A stretch of DNA of 64,000 nt from Hyphomonadaceae bacterium UBA1933 (GTDB lineage Bacteria > Pseudomonadota > Alphaproteobacteria > Caulobacterales > Aquidulcibacteraceae), in the NCBI GenBank assembly GCA_002337085.1, contig DDFH01000007.1:1-64000 (forward strand), in the 5' to 3' direction. Below the pieces are notes generated by a model. The model was not told where the DNA came from, did not search any database, and saw only the letters and a program-made list of their open reading frames with translations. Made by a program: the position numbers and the translations under genes. Below, piece after piece: positions 1 to 7,954 of the stretch. How positions within the stretch are numbered: the stretch's first letter is position 1; every line of letters starts with the position of its first letter.

Positions 1-119
1 CACCACCCACCATTAGAGAATAGGGGTTTTGCCCTGCTGCCAAAATGGTTTTCTATCGCAGTTAATCTGCTTGACCACCAAAGAGGCAACAGCTATCAAC
101 CCCACACATTTTGATTTGC

Positions 120-196
120 GCGGGTGTAGCTCAGTTGGTTAGAGTATCGGCCTGTCACGCCGAGGGTCGCGGGTTCGAGCCCCGTCACTCGCGCCA
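120..196 (+). tRNA. tRNA-Asp (GTC anticodon)
   Basis: A complete cloverleaf can be read. The 7-bp acceptor stem is GCGGGTG with CACTCGC (one G-T pair). The D arm contains AGCTCAGTTGGTTAGAG. The anticodon stem TCGGC/GCCGA carries the loop CTGTCAC, so the anticodon is GTC (154-156). The T arm is GGGTTCGAGCCC. The discriminator is G and CCA is encoded at 194-196. A terminator follows 14 bases later. The anticodon reads aspartate codons GAC and GAU. Confidence 0.97.
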
Positions 197-210
197 TTTC
201 AAAAATAACA

Positions 211-238
211 AAGCCCCTGACTTCGGTCGGGGGCTTTT
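211..238. terminator. Bidirectional rho-independent terminator with UUCG tetraloop
   Basis: AAGCCCCTGAC pairs with GTCGGGGGCTT (one T-G pair) around a TTCG loop closed by C-G, a very stable tetraloop. A T tract follows on the + strand and a T-rich stretch on the - strand. It therefore ends both the tRNA-Asp transcript and the convergent O-antigen-ligase-like gene. Confidence 0.9.
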
Positions 239-256
239 GTTTTTCGCAATATAAAT

Positions 257-1609
257 TTATTTATTTATTTTGAATATTTTATCAAACATCTCTAAGCTTG
301 ATTTAACGAATATAGAGTGGAGCAAGAACGTTGCATAATCCATTGGGTAAAGTGACATTGCTTCAGTAAAACAAATACCCGACCATGCTGCGGCTACGCC
401 AATTATTATAGTTCCATATTTTGTACTTATTACATTATAAAGCCCACTAATCCACAATTGTATAAACATCCAGCTCCATAAGAAGAAGCCAATGCTTCCT
501 AATTGAACCTTTACATCCATTGGGGTTGAGTGTGCATCTGGTGGGCGAAAGCCGTCCATGGCCTGTTGTATGCCTTCAACTGGTGATGCAATGCTTTTAT
601 CTGTCCAGAATGCTTGAAAGCCCCATCCAAATGTTGGATGCTCAGAAATCGGCCCTTCCATCGCTTTCCATATATCAGTACGACCAGTTAATGTTGGTGC
701 TTTACCTAATGCATGGAATATGGCGTCTTTAAAAATAGTAAATGATAAAACCACGGTAACGCCAACTACAACAATACCCCAAAAACTTATAACTGCTGTT
801 GCGGGATTAAGGCTTGCAATAAATAAGGCAATGCTGATGCCAATTACCATTCCGCTGATTAATGTTGCGGTTGTTGCCTCACTTTTATAAACGACTAGAA
901 GCATAGTTAAAATTATTGGGATACAAAAAACGCGTGCCGACTTAAAAGTAACGGCATAACCAGATGTAAATCCTATGCCTAAAGCCATTGCCACGCCAAG
1001 TGTTTGTTTAAAGCCCCAAATACCTGCCCAAGCGCCGGGGTATATATCCGACATTACGCCCCATTGTGGGAATATTACGGCTAAGATTAATGAAACAAAG
1101 GTTTGAAGCCCCATAATTGTTATAAGAACAAAACCAAAGCTGCGCCAATTAAATTTTGCGGCAAAAGTAGTCGCAACCATATAGGTTAAGCATAAAAGCA
1201 AACCTTGTCGCATGCTTACATCTGGTTGATTAGACCATTTGAATGACAAAAATGCATAAATACAAAATAATAATAGTGGCAACCCAACAAATGCCGTTTT
1301 GATGGAATTTAGCGGGTTTTTAATGAGCCAGAAAAATGAAATACTTATTGGAATAAGATACATTACAATAGACCATTTAGGCATATCATAGTCTTGTGTA
1401 ATTTTCATATAGATGTTTGTAAGTCCACCAAAGCTTAGAAAAAATAACAATCCTAAAATGAATAGATAGGGTGGTTTTGCTAAATCATCTACATTGGTTT
1501 CTTGTGTATCGTTTTTTGGAGTGCGGGCAGGGGGTAAAACGGTATTTATTGTACTACCGTCACCAATATTTTTGGTATATTTAAATTTTGGATAATTATA
1601 AGTTTCCAT
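257..1609 (-). CDS. O-antigen ligase / ExoQ-type polysaccharide polymerase-family membrane protein
   Basis: Integral membrane protein of about 450 residues with a short polar N-terminus (about 45 residues) and many hydrophobic helices. Around residues 305-335 it carries the family signature LTGRTDIW followed by HPTFGWGFQAFW, typical of the Wzy_C/O-antigen ligase superfamily and close to exopolysaccharide proteins of the ExoQ type. Such proteins polymerise or ligate lipid-linked sugar repeats on the periplasmic face of the inner membrane. The start is the ATG at 1609, preceded by AGGG at a proper distance; the upstream ATG at 1633 has no ribosome-binding site. No glycosyltransferases are adjacent, so ligase, polymerase or exopolysaccharide export cannot be told apart from context. 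Confidence 0.75.
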   Translation of the reverse strand: METYNYPKFKYTKNIGDGSTINTVLPPARTPKNDTQETNVDDLAKPPYLFILGLLFFLSFGGLTNIYMKITQDYDMPKWSIVMYLIPISISFFWLIKNPLNSIKTAFVGLPLLLFCIYAFLSFKWSNQPDVSMRQGLLLCLTYMVATTFAAKFNWRSFGFVLITIMGLQTFVSLILAVIFPQWGVMSDIYPGAWAGIWGFKQTLGVAMALGIGFTSGYAVTFKSARVFCIPIILTMLLVVYKSEATTATLISGMVIGISIALFIASLNPATAVISFWGIVVVGVTVVLSFTIFKDAIFHALGKAPTLTGRTDIWKAMEGPISEHPTFGWGFQAFWTDKSIASPVEGIQQAMDGFRPPDAHSTPMDVKVQLGSIGFFLWSWMFIQLWISGLYNVISTKYGTIIIGVAAAWSGICFTEAMSLYPMDYATFLLHSIFVKSSLEMFDKIFKINK

Positions 1610-1923
1610 TAAACCCTGCCTGTTGCAAAGCATTAATCATAATCAGTAAAATTTACATTAAGTTGACCTGTTTATCGCGCTCTTGGCAGCAATTCAGCAG
1701 AAATTTTAATTGGCATTGGCAAAAATTTTCTGTAATTAAACCAAAGTCAAGTTGAAGTTTAAATTATAATTGTGATTAAAAATCCATCACGCATTCATTT
1801 TTGTGCGATTTGATATGAAATTATGATGAAATTTATGAGGCTTTGGATTGCAACCGAGCGCCAAGCAAGCTAGAGCCAGTTTGATTTATATGTTTTCACA
1901 TATGGTATTCTTAAGAGGGAAAA
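1610..1923. other. Divergent intergenic region upstream of the nuo operon
   Basis: This AT-rich spacer of 314 bases separates the divergent O-antigen-ligase-like gene and nuoA. It must hold promoters for both directions, but I could not assign a convincing -35/-10 pair on either strand. AAGAGGGA at 1913-1920 is the nuoA ribosome-binding site. No open frame or repeat of note was seen. Confidence 0.5.
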
Positions 1924-2322
1924 ATGGCTGAACTACCCGTTACTTTAGGAATGGCGAATAACGCTTTATTGCTAGAATATCTGCCGGTATTGGTTTTTGG
2001 CGGTATTGGGCTTTTGATTGGCGTTGTTTTTATGCTGGCAAACTGGGTTTTTGCCCCTTCTAGTCCTGATCCTGAAAAAATGTCTGCATATGAGTGCGGT
2101 TTCAATGCTTTTGATGACGCGCGTATGAAATTTGATGTACGTTTTTACTTGGTATCAATCTTATTTATTATTTTCGACTTAGAGGTGGCATTCTTGTTCC
2201 CTTGGTCAATCGTATTAAAAGATTTAGGCGCTTTTGGTTATATCTCAATGATGGTATTCTTGGGTGTTCTAACCATTGGCTTTATTTATGAATGGAAGAA
2301 AGGCGCATTGGAATGGGAATAA
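1924..2322 (+). CDS. nuoA: NADH-quinone oxidoreductase subunit A
   Basis: Small membrane subunit of complex I (132 residues, the usual length) with three hydrophobic segments. The loop after the first helix contains the family hallmark YECGFNAFDDARMKFDVRFY, whose cysteine lies near the quinone cavity. The start ATG has a good ribosome-binding site (AAGAGGGA). It is the first gene of the nuo operon and overlaps nuoB by 10 bases, which suggests coupled translation. Confidence 0.97.
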   Translation: MAELPVTLGMANNALLLEYLPVLVFGGIGLLIGVVFMLANWVFAPSSPDPEKMSAYECGFNAFDDARMKFDVRFYLVSILFIIFDLEVAFLFPWSIVLKDLGAFGYISMMVFLGVLTIGFIYEWKKGALEWE

Positions 2323-2873
2323 TTAAACCAAATAGCCCATCGTATGCTGGCGTTGAAAATGGCTTTGCTGCAAAGCCAAACGACCCGTTTTTCACAGGCG
2401 TTTCAGATGCATTGGCTGATAAAGGCTATGTAATTGCTGGAACCGAAGATTTGATTACATGGGCGCGTACGGGTTCATTAATGTGGATGACCTTTGGTCT
2501 TGCATGTTGCGCGGTTGAAATGATGCAGGCATCTATGCCGCGTTATGACGTTGAACGTTTTGGTTTTGCACCACGCGCTAGCCCGCGCCAATCTGATGTT
2601 ATTATCGTTGCCGGCACTTTGACCAATAAGATGGCGCCTGCGATTCGCAAAGTTTATGACCAAATGCCAAATCCTCGTTATGTGATTTCGATGGGTTCAT
2701 GCGCGAATGGTGGTGGTTATTATCATTATTCATATTCTGTTGTGCGTGGTTGTGACCGTGTTCTTCCGGTTGATATTTACGTTCCTGGTTGCCCGCCAAC
2801 AGCAGAGGCATTGGTTTATGGGATTCTACAATTACAGAAGAAAATCCGCCGTGAAGGGACTATTGAACGATGA
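2313..2873 (+). CDS. nuoB: NADH-quinone oxidoreductase subunit B
   Basis: Peripheral-arm subunit of complex I that carries the terminal [4Fe-4S] cluster N2, the electron donor to quinone. Adjacent cysteines C65-C66 (GLACCAVEMM), C130 (MGSCANGGG) and C160 (VPGCPPTAEA) are the four ligands. The start at 2313 gives 186 residues and has AAAGG upstream; the in-frame ATG at 2292 lies deep inside nuoA and would add only seven residues. The stop overlaps the nuoC start as ATGA. Confidence 0.97.
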   Translation: MGIIKPNSPSYAGVENGFAAKPNDPFFTGVSDALADKGYVIAGTEDLITWARTGSLMWMTFGLACCAVEMMQASMPRYDVERFGFAPRASPRQSDVIIVAGTLTNKMAPAIRKVYDQMPNPRYVISMGSCANGGGYYHYSYSVVRGCDRVLPVDIYVPGCPPTAEALVYGILQLQKKIRREGTIER

Positions 2874-3496
2874 AACAACAAGTCATCAATGCCCAGCTTG
2901 AAAAACTAAATGCGATTTTGGGACGTATGCCAGAAAAATTTGGCAACGCCGTTACGCATATTGAAATCCGTAATGATGAGCTTAGCATTCTTGCGCAAGC
3001 CTCTAAAATTATTGATGTTTTAAGCTATTTACAAAAGATTGAAGGTTTCTCAACCCTTATTGATATTACTGCGGTTGATTTCCCTGAAAGCCCTGAGAGA
3101 TTTGCGGTTGTTTACCACTTGCTTTCAATGAATAATAATATTCGGGTTCGCGTAAAGGCATTTGTTCCAGATGGTGGCTCTATTGCATCTGTGGTTTCAA
3201 TGTGGCCGGGCGCAAACTGGTTTGAACGTGAAGCGTTTGATATGTATGGTGTTTTGTTTGAAGGCCATCCTGATTTGCGCCGCATTCTTACTGATTATGG
3301 TTTTGAAGGCCATCCGCTGCGTAAAGATTTCCCGCTTACTGGTTACCAAGAAGTTCGTTACGATGAAGAGCAAAAGCGTATCGTTTATGAACCAGTTAAA
3401 CTAGTTCAAGAATTCCGTAATTTTGATTTCCTTAGCCCGTGGGAAGGCATGCTTCCAGGCGATGAAAAGGCAAAAACTTCTGAAGGGGCTAAATAA
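2870..3496 (+). CDS. nuoC: NADH-quinone oxidoreductase subunit C
   Basis: 30-kDa subunit of the complex I hydrophilic arm, 208 residues. The signature WFEREAFDMYGV and the following DLRRILTDYGFEGHPLRKDFPL are both present. It overlaps nuoB by four bases (ATGA) and nuoD by one base (TAATG). NuoC and NuoD are separate polypeptides here, as in alphaproteobacteria and mitochondria, not fused as in Escherichia coli. Confidence 0.97.
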   Translation: MKQQVINAQLEKLNAILGRMPEKFGNAVTHIEIRNDELSILAQASKIIDVLSYLQKIEGFSTLIDITAVDFPESPERFAVVYHLLSMNNNIRVRVKAFVPDGGSIASVVSMWPGANWFEREAFDMYGVLFEGHPDLRRILTDYGFEGHPLRKDFPLTGYQEVRYDEEQKRIVYEPVKLVQEFRNFDFLSPWEGMLPGDEKAKTSEGAK

Positions 3497-4722
3497 TGTC
3501 ATCGGAGATTATTGATAAAACTTTTGATGAAGCCATTGACGCTGCAAAAGAGCCTGGCAAAAGAAATTTTAATATTAACTTTGGCCCACAACACCCCGCT
3601 GCACACGGCGTTTTACGTCTTGTTCTCGAGCTTGATGGTGAGGTTGTTGAACGGGTTGACCCGCATATTGGCCTTTTGCACCGTGGTACAGAAAAGCTTT
3701 TGGAATATAAAACTTACCTACAAGGTACACCTTATTTCGATCGTCTTGACTATGTTGCGCCAATGAATCAGGAGCATGCATTCTGTCTTGCGATTGAAAA
3801 ACTAACTGGCATTGAAGTTCCGCGTCGCGCGCAATTTATTCGTGTTCTTTATTCTGAAATTGGTCGTATTTTGAACCATTTGCTTAACGTTACTACGCAG
3901 GCAATGGACGTTGGTGCGCTTACTCCACCTTTATGGGGGTTTGAACCACGCGAACAATTGATGATTTTCTATGAACGTGCTTGTGGCGCACGTATGCACG
4001 CAAACTATTTCCGTCCAGGCGGTGTTCACCAAGATTTACCAGAACAATTGTTGCAAGACATCTATGATTGGTGTGACCCATTCCTTGTAGCTTGTGATGA
4101 AATTGAGACCTTGATTACTGACAACCGTATTTTTAAACAGCGTAATGTTGATATCGGTGTTGTTGATACACAAACGATTCTGGATTGGGGGTTCACTGGT
4201 GTTATGGTTCGTGGTTCTGGCATTCCTTGGGACTTGCGTAAATCACAGCCATATGAAGTATATGATGAATTGGATTTCGAAATTCCTGTTGGTAAAAATG
4301 GTGACTGTTATGACAGGTACCTTTGCCGTATGGATGAGATGCGCGAATCTGTAAAAATTATGAAGCAGTGTATTGAAAAAATGCCGCAAGGCCCAGTGCT
4401 TCCTGAGAATTCAAAATTTGCACCACCTCGTCGTGCTGAGATGAAGCAATCAATGGAAGCATTGATTCACCACTTTAAACTTTATACCGAAGGCTTTAAA
4501 GTTCCAGCTGGTGAGGTTTATACGGCAGTAGAAGCACCAAAAGGCGAATTTGGGGTTTATTTGGTGGCAGATGGCACCAATCGCCCATATAAAGTTAAAA
4601 TTCGTGCCCCCGGTTTCGCTCACCTTCAGGCTTTGGAACACTTGGGTCGTTACCATTTGCTTGCTGATATTTCAGCACTTATTGGTTCATTGGATATCGT
4701 GTTCGGTGAGGTTGACCGCTAA
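3496..4722 (+). CDS. nuoD: NADH-quinone oxidoreductase subunit D
   Basis: 49-kDa subunit (408 residues) that forms the quinone-binding pocket with NuoB. The N-terminal motif NFGPQHPAAHGVLRL holds the histidine-containing loop that contacts quinone. The HIGLLHRGTEKL motif and the C-terminal SLDIVFGEVDR match the family. After a short acidic N-terminal extension the domain is full length. It is coupled to nuoC and to the next, non-canonical gene by one-base overlaps. Confidence 0.97.
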   Translation: MSSEIIDKTFDEAIDAAKEPGKRNFNINFGPQHPAAHGVLRLVLELDGEVVERVDPHIGLLHRGTEKLLEYKTYLQGTPYFDRLDYVAPMNQEHAFCLAIEKLTGIEVPRRAQFIRVLYSEIGRILNHLLNVTTQAMDVGALTPPLWGFEPREQLMIFYERACGARMHANYFRPGGVHQDLPEQLLQDIYDWCDPFLVACDEIETLITDNRIFKQRNVDIGVVDTQTILDWGFTGVMVRGSGIPWDLRKSQPYEVYDELDFEIPVGKNGDCYDRYLCRMDEMRESVKIMKQCIEKMPQGPVLPENSKFAPPRRAEMKQSMEALIHHFKLYTEGFKVPAGEVYTAVEAPKGEFGVYLVADGTNRPYKVKIRAPGFAHLQALEHLGRYHLLADISALIGSLDIVFGEVDR

Positions 4723-5054
4723 TGACAAATGAAGAAATTGCACAGGGTCAGTTGGACGCATATAATATTCAGGATTTGGAAAAACACCTGACTTTTTATG
4801 CCGATGATATGACAATTGCTAATTTGCGTGAAGAACCAAACCTTCAAGGTTTGATTGCGTATCGTGAAAGAATGGCGGGCGTTTTCGCGCAATTTCCTGA
4901 GAATAAGGTTGAATTATTAGGGCGTATGGCTCTTGGGAATAAAGTTCTGGATCATGAAAAAGTGATGCGTTCACCTAGTGCCGAGCCTTTTGAGGTTGTT
5001 GCTGTTTACACTATTGAAAATGGCAAAATTAAAAACGTAGATTTTATTAAGTGA
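4722..5054 (+). CDS. NTF2-like / SnoaL-like small protein embedded in the nuo operon
   Basis: Protein of 110 residues with no membrane segment or signal peptide. Its pattern (EEIAQGQLDAYN at the start, FYADDMTI, the helix GLIAYRERMAGVF, and VVAVYTIENGKIKNVDF at the end) is that of the nuclear transport factor 2 / SnoaL fold, a cone-shaped pocket found in isomerases, hydrolases and ligand-binding accessory proteins. The ATG overlaps the nuoD stop (TAATG) and the gene ends eight bases before the nuoE start, so it is almost certainly co-translated with complex I. It is not a known subunit. An assembly or quinone/lipid-binding accessory role is possible but is inference. Confidence 0.7.
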   Translation: MTNEEIAQGQLDAYNIQDLEKHLTFYADDMTIANLREEPNLQGLIAYRERMAGVFAQFPENKVELLGRMALGNKVLDHEKVMRSPSAEPFEVVAVYTIENGKIKNVDFIK

Positions 5055-5061
5055 GTATGTG

Positions 5062-5721
5062 ATGTCCACACGTCGTTTAGCACCGGATGAAGTTCAACCA
5101 GCATCTTTTGAATGGTCAAAAGAAAGCCGCGCAAAATGCGAATTTTGGTTGGGTAAATATCCACAAGGCAGACAGCGTTCTGCTGTTATACCTTTTCTTT
5201 GGTTAGTTCAAAAGCAAGAAGGCTGGGTATCTCGCCCTGCGTTGGAGGCAATTGGACAAGAGCTTGGTATGCCATATATTCGCGTTCTTGAGGTTGCTAC
5301 ATTCTATACAATGTTCCACCTTGCGCCGGTTGGTAAACACCACCTACAAGTTTGTGGAACAACGCCTTGTATGCTTCGTGGTTCTGGTGAGTTGATTAAG
5401 GTTTGTAAAAACCGTATTGGTGACCACCATCATGTTACTAAAGATGGTCTTTTGTCTTGGGAAGAAATGGAATGTCTTGGCTCTTGTGCCAATGCACCAG
5501 TTGTTGCCATTCATGATTATTACCATGAAGATTTGGACGCAGAATCATTCAACAAAATCATTGATGATTTGCTTGCAGGTAAAGAAGTTAAACCTGGGTC
5601 GGCAATTGGTCGTCAAGGATCTGCACCAGAAGGTGGGCCAACAACTTTAAAAGACCCATCTCTTTATGATGGTTCTTTGGCAAAACCGGTAAAAATTCCA
5701 AACCTTCCTGAGAAGGCATAA
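5062..5721 (+). CDS. nuoE: NADH-quinone oxidoreductase subunit E
   Basis: 24-kDa thioredoxin-fold subunit that binds the [2Fe-2S] cluster N1a in the NADH-oxidising module. The ligands are C98 and C103 (VCGTTPCMLRG) and C138 and C142 (ECLGSCANAP). The length of 219 residues includes a C-terminal tail rich in Gly, Pro and Lys, as in other alphaproteobacteria. ATG 5062 is preferred over the adjacent in-frame GTG 5059. A 45-base gap with AAAGGA leads to nuoF. Confidence 0.96.
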   Translation: MSTRRLAPDEVQPASFEWSKESRAKCEFWLGKYPQGRQRSAVIPFLWLVQKQEGWVSRPALEAIGQELGMPYIRVLEVATFYTMFHLAPVGKHHLQVCGTTPCMLRGSGELIKVCKNRIGDHHHVTKDGLLSWEEMECLGSCANAPVVAIHDYYHEDLDAESFNKIIDDLLAGKEVKPGSAIGRQGSAPEGGPTTLKDPSLYDGSLAKPVKIPNLPEKA

Positions 5722-5766
5722 TATTAAAATATTCGCTTAACGCATTGAATTTAAAGGAACTAAGCA

Positions 5767-7080
5767 ATGGTCGGTATCTTAGAAGATAAAGATCGGATTT
5801 TTCTAAACCTTTATGGTCTTCAGGATTGGGGTCTTGAGGGGGCGATGAAGCGCGGTGCGTGGAATGGCACAAAGGATATTCTTTCAGCAGGTCGTGATTG
5901 GATTATTACCGAAGGTAAAGCGTCTGGTCTTCGCGGGCGTGGTGGTGCGGGTTTCCCAACCGCATTAAAATGGTCTTTCATGCCAAAAGAGGTAAAAGAT
6001 AGACCACATTATTTGCTTATTAATGCCGATGAATCAGAGCCTGGAACATGTAAAGACCGCGAAATTATGCGTCATGATCCGCATCTTTTAATCGAGGGTG
6101 CATTGGTTGCATCATTCGCGATGCAGGCCCATACCGCATATATTTATATTCGCGGTGAATATGTTTATGAGCGTGAAATTTTAGAAGCGGCAATTAAACA
6201 AGCATATGAAGCAAAATTAATTGGTAAGAACAACGTTCATGGTTGGGATTTTGATTTATTTGTTTCACATGGTGCTGGTGCATATATTTGCGGTGAAGAA
6301 ACCGCGCAAATCGAATCTTTAGAGGGTAAAAAAGGTCAACCGCGTCTTAAGCCGCCATTCCCTGCGAATGCGGGTCTTTATGGTTGCCCGACTACTGTTA
6401 ATAACGTTGAATCAATTGCTGTTATGCCGACAATTCTTCGTCGTGGTGCTGCATGGTTTGCTGGTATTGGTCGCCCAAATAATACTGGTACAAAAGTATT
6501 TTCAATTTCAGGCCATGTTAATAAACCATGTAACGTTGAAGAGGCTATGTCTATTCCGTTTAAACAACTTGTTGAAGATCACTGTGGCGGTATTCGCGGC
6601 GGTTGGAGTAATTTGAAAGCGGTTATTCCTGGTGGTTCATCGGTTCGTATGATCACTGCTGAAATGGCGGAAACTGTACTGATGGATTTTGATTCTTTAT
6701 CTGCATTGAAATCAGGTCTTGGTACGGCTGCGGTCATTGTTATGGATAAATCAACTGATTTGGTTGCCGCAATTGCCCGTCTTTCATATTTCTATAAGCA
6801 CGAATCTTGTGGTCAATGTACGCCTTGCCGTGAAGGTACAGGTTGGATGTGGCGCGTTATGGAACGTATGGCACGTGGTGAAGCGGAGATTCGTGAAATT
6901 GACCTATTGTTTGAAGTTTCACAACAAGTAGAAGGTAAAACTATTTGTGCATTGGGTGATGCTGCGGCATGGCCAATCCAAGGTTTAATTATGCATTTCC
7001 GTCACGAAATTGAAGATAAGATCAACAAATATCGTGCTTCAAAAGGGTTGGTTCAGGGCGCAAAGATTGCTGCTGAATAA
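5767..7080 (+). CDS. nuoF: NADH-quinone oxidoreductase subunit F
   Basis: 51-kDa subunit (437 residues) that binds NADH, FMN and [4Fe-4S] cluster N3. Visible features are the Gly-rich FMN/NADH site GLRGRGGAGFPTALKW, the GAGAYICGEETA loop, the cluster motif SCGQCTPCREGT (C348, C351, C354) and the fourth ligand C394 (TICALGD). The usual Gly after FPT is Ala here, a small change in the FMN-site loop. The gene ends just before a strong terminator hairpin, which is unusual inside a nuo operon. Confidence 0.97.
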   Translation: MVGILEDKDRIFLNLYGLQDWGLEGAMKRGAWNGTKDILSAGRDWIITEGKASGLRGRGGAGFPTALKWSFMPKEVKDRPHYLLINADESEPGTCKDREIMRHDPHLLIEGALVASFAMQAHTAYIYIRGEYVYEREILEAAIKQAYEAKLIGKNNVHGWDFDLFVSHGAGAYICGEETAQIESLEGKKGQPRLKPPFPANAGLYGCPTTVNNVESIAVMPTILRRGAAWFAGIGRPNNTGTKVFSISGHVNKPCNVEEAMSIPFKQLVEDHCGGIRGGWSNLKAVIPGGSSVRMITAEMAETVLMDFDSLSALKSGLGTAAVIVMDKSTDLVAAIARLSYFYKHESCGQCTPCREGTGWMWRVMERMARGEAEIREIDLLFEVSQQVEGKTICALGDAAAWPIQGLIMHFRHEIEDKINKYRASKGLVQGAKIAAE

Positions 7081-7102
7081 AACTTATTTTGACATAAAGT
7101 TT

Positions 7103-7136
7103 AAAAAAGCCCAAGATCATTTCTTGGGCTTTTTTT
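7103..7136 (+). terminator. Rho-independent terminator inside the nuo operon (after nuoF)
   Basis: AAAAAAGCCCAAGA (7103-7116) pairs perfectly with TCTTGGGCTTTTTT (7122-7135) around TCATT, and the descending arm runs into the T tract. It lies 22 bases after the nuoF stop. The sequence predicts that part or all of the nuoA-F transcript ends here, so nuoG-N would need read-through or its own promoter. Confidence 0.88.
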
Positions 7137-7148
7137 ATGGAAAATAAA

Positions 7149-7595
7149 ATGGCAAAATATAAAGGTGGTTGTCAGTGCGGGGCAGTGGTATTTGAAATTT
7201 CCGGTGACCTAGGTAAGGCATCAATTTGCCATTGCCGAATGTGTCAGAAAGCTTTTGGAAATTTTTATGCACCATTGGTTTCTGTTGCGCTAGAATCATT
7301 AAACTACACAAAAGAAAAACCTAAATATTTTCAATCTTCTAATTTGGTGAAACGGGGTTTTTGCGGCAATTGTGGGACACCTTTAACCTATGAGGCGCCC
7401 GATGGAATCGCAATTGCAATTGGGGCTTTTGATAGGCCGAATGAAATAGTCCCAACTATTCAATTTGGTACAGAATCAAAGATTATTTATGTGGATGAAC
7501 TTCACAATTTGCCTCAGAGAGATACCATGGATGACGTTGAAGATGCACCATTCTTAAACCAAATCATATCGTATCAAAGGGCAGATGGAGATTAG
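7149..7595 (+). CDS. GFA-family zinc protein (glutathione-dependent formaldehyde-activating-like)
   Basis: About 148 residues with the paired-cysteine pattern of the GFA/CENP-V fold: GGCQCGAVVF, then CHCRMCQKAFG, then FCGNCGTPL, which bind two zinc ions. Members were named after an enzyme proposed to help form S-hydroxymethylglutathione, but most have no proven activity. ATG 7149 is preferred because GGAAAA lies just upstream; the earlier in-frame ATG at 7137 overlaps the terminator's T tract. It sits between nuoF and nuoG on the same strand and has no recognised role in complex I, so it looks like an insertion into the operon. Confidence 0.85.
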   Translation: MAKYKGGCQCGAVVFEISGDLGKASICHCRMCQKAFGNFYAPLVSVALESLNYTKEKPKYFQSSNLVKRGFCGNCGTPLTYEAPDGIAIAIGAFDRPNEIVPTIQFGTESKIIYVDELHNLPQRDTMDDVEDAPFLNQIISYQRADGD

Positions 7596-7954
7596 TTCAG
7601 TTACAAAGCTAACTTTTGGCTAAATTTTGCTGTTATGGGGGTTGTAACTTTGTCAATTTCGGCTTAGCAGATGCGGCAAAATTGGTTATTCGCCACTGGA
7701 AAAATGGGCCTTTTTATTAGGTTAAACTAATATTGGGCTGGCTAGGACGAAATGACCGGATAATGATTTAGGCATCATTCGGGGAATAGATACAGCTTCT
7801 GTAATCCTTTTGGTATATTTATCCGGCACTATTGTCTTATTGTTAAACCATTAATTCCATTTTGGCTGTTTGTAATGTTGAACACCAATGTTGTTTTTGT
7901 CTGGTATTATGCTAAGCAAAAATGAAATTGGTAAAATAATTATGGGGCGTGATG
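7596..7954. other. Long non-coding spacer between the GFA gene and nuoG
   Basis: About 359 bases without a supported gene. There is an 8-bp inverted repeat, AGTTACAA (7599-7606) and TTGTAACT (7642-7649), separated by 35 bases. The latter part probably contains a promoter for nuoG-N, because a strong terminator lies upstream, but no clear -35/-10 pair could be assigned. GGGGCG at 7944-7949 is the nuoG ribosome-binding site. All frames are broken by stops and no gene remnant was recognised. Confidence 0.5.

Noticed and set aside
1..114. Open frame on the + strand from the window edge to a TGA at 112-114
   Set aside because: Only 37 codons, no recognisable protein segment, and it abuts the tRNA. 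It could be the end of an upstream gene but cannot be supported from so little sequence.
120..1609. tRNA-Asp as an integration site for a genomic island with the O-antigen-ligase-like gene as cargo
   Set aside because: No integrase, no repeated tRNA 3' end and no mobility gene are seen in the window; the neighbours are ordinary chromosomal genes.
1610..1923. CtrA binding sites (TTAA-N7-TTAA) in promoter regions
   Set aside because: Despite the Caulobacter-like gene order, I found no exact TTAA-N7-TTAA in the nuo, lexA, pleC, pepN or small-ORF upstream regions; near matches in AT-rich DNA are expected by chance.
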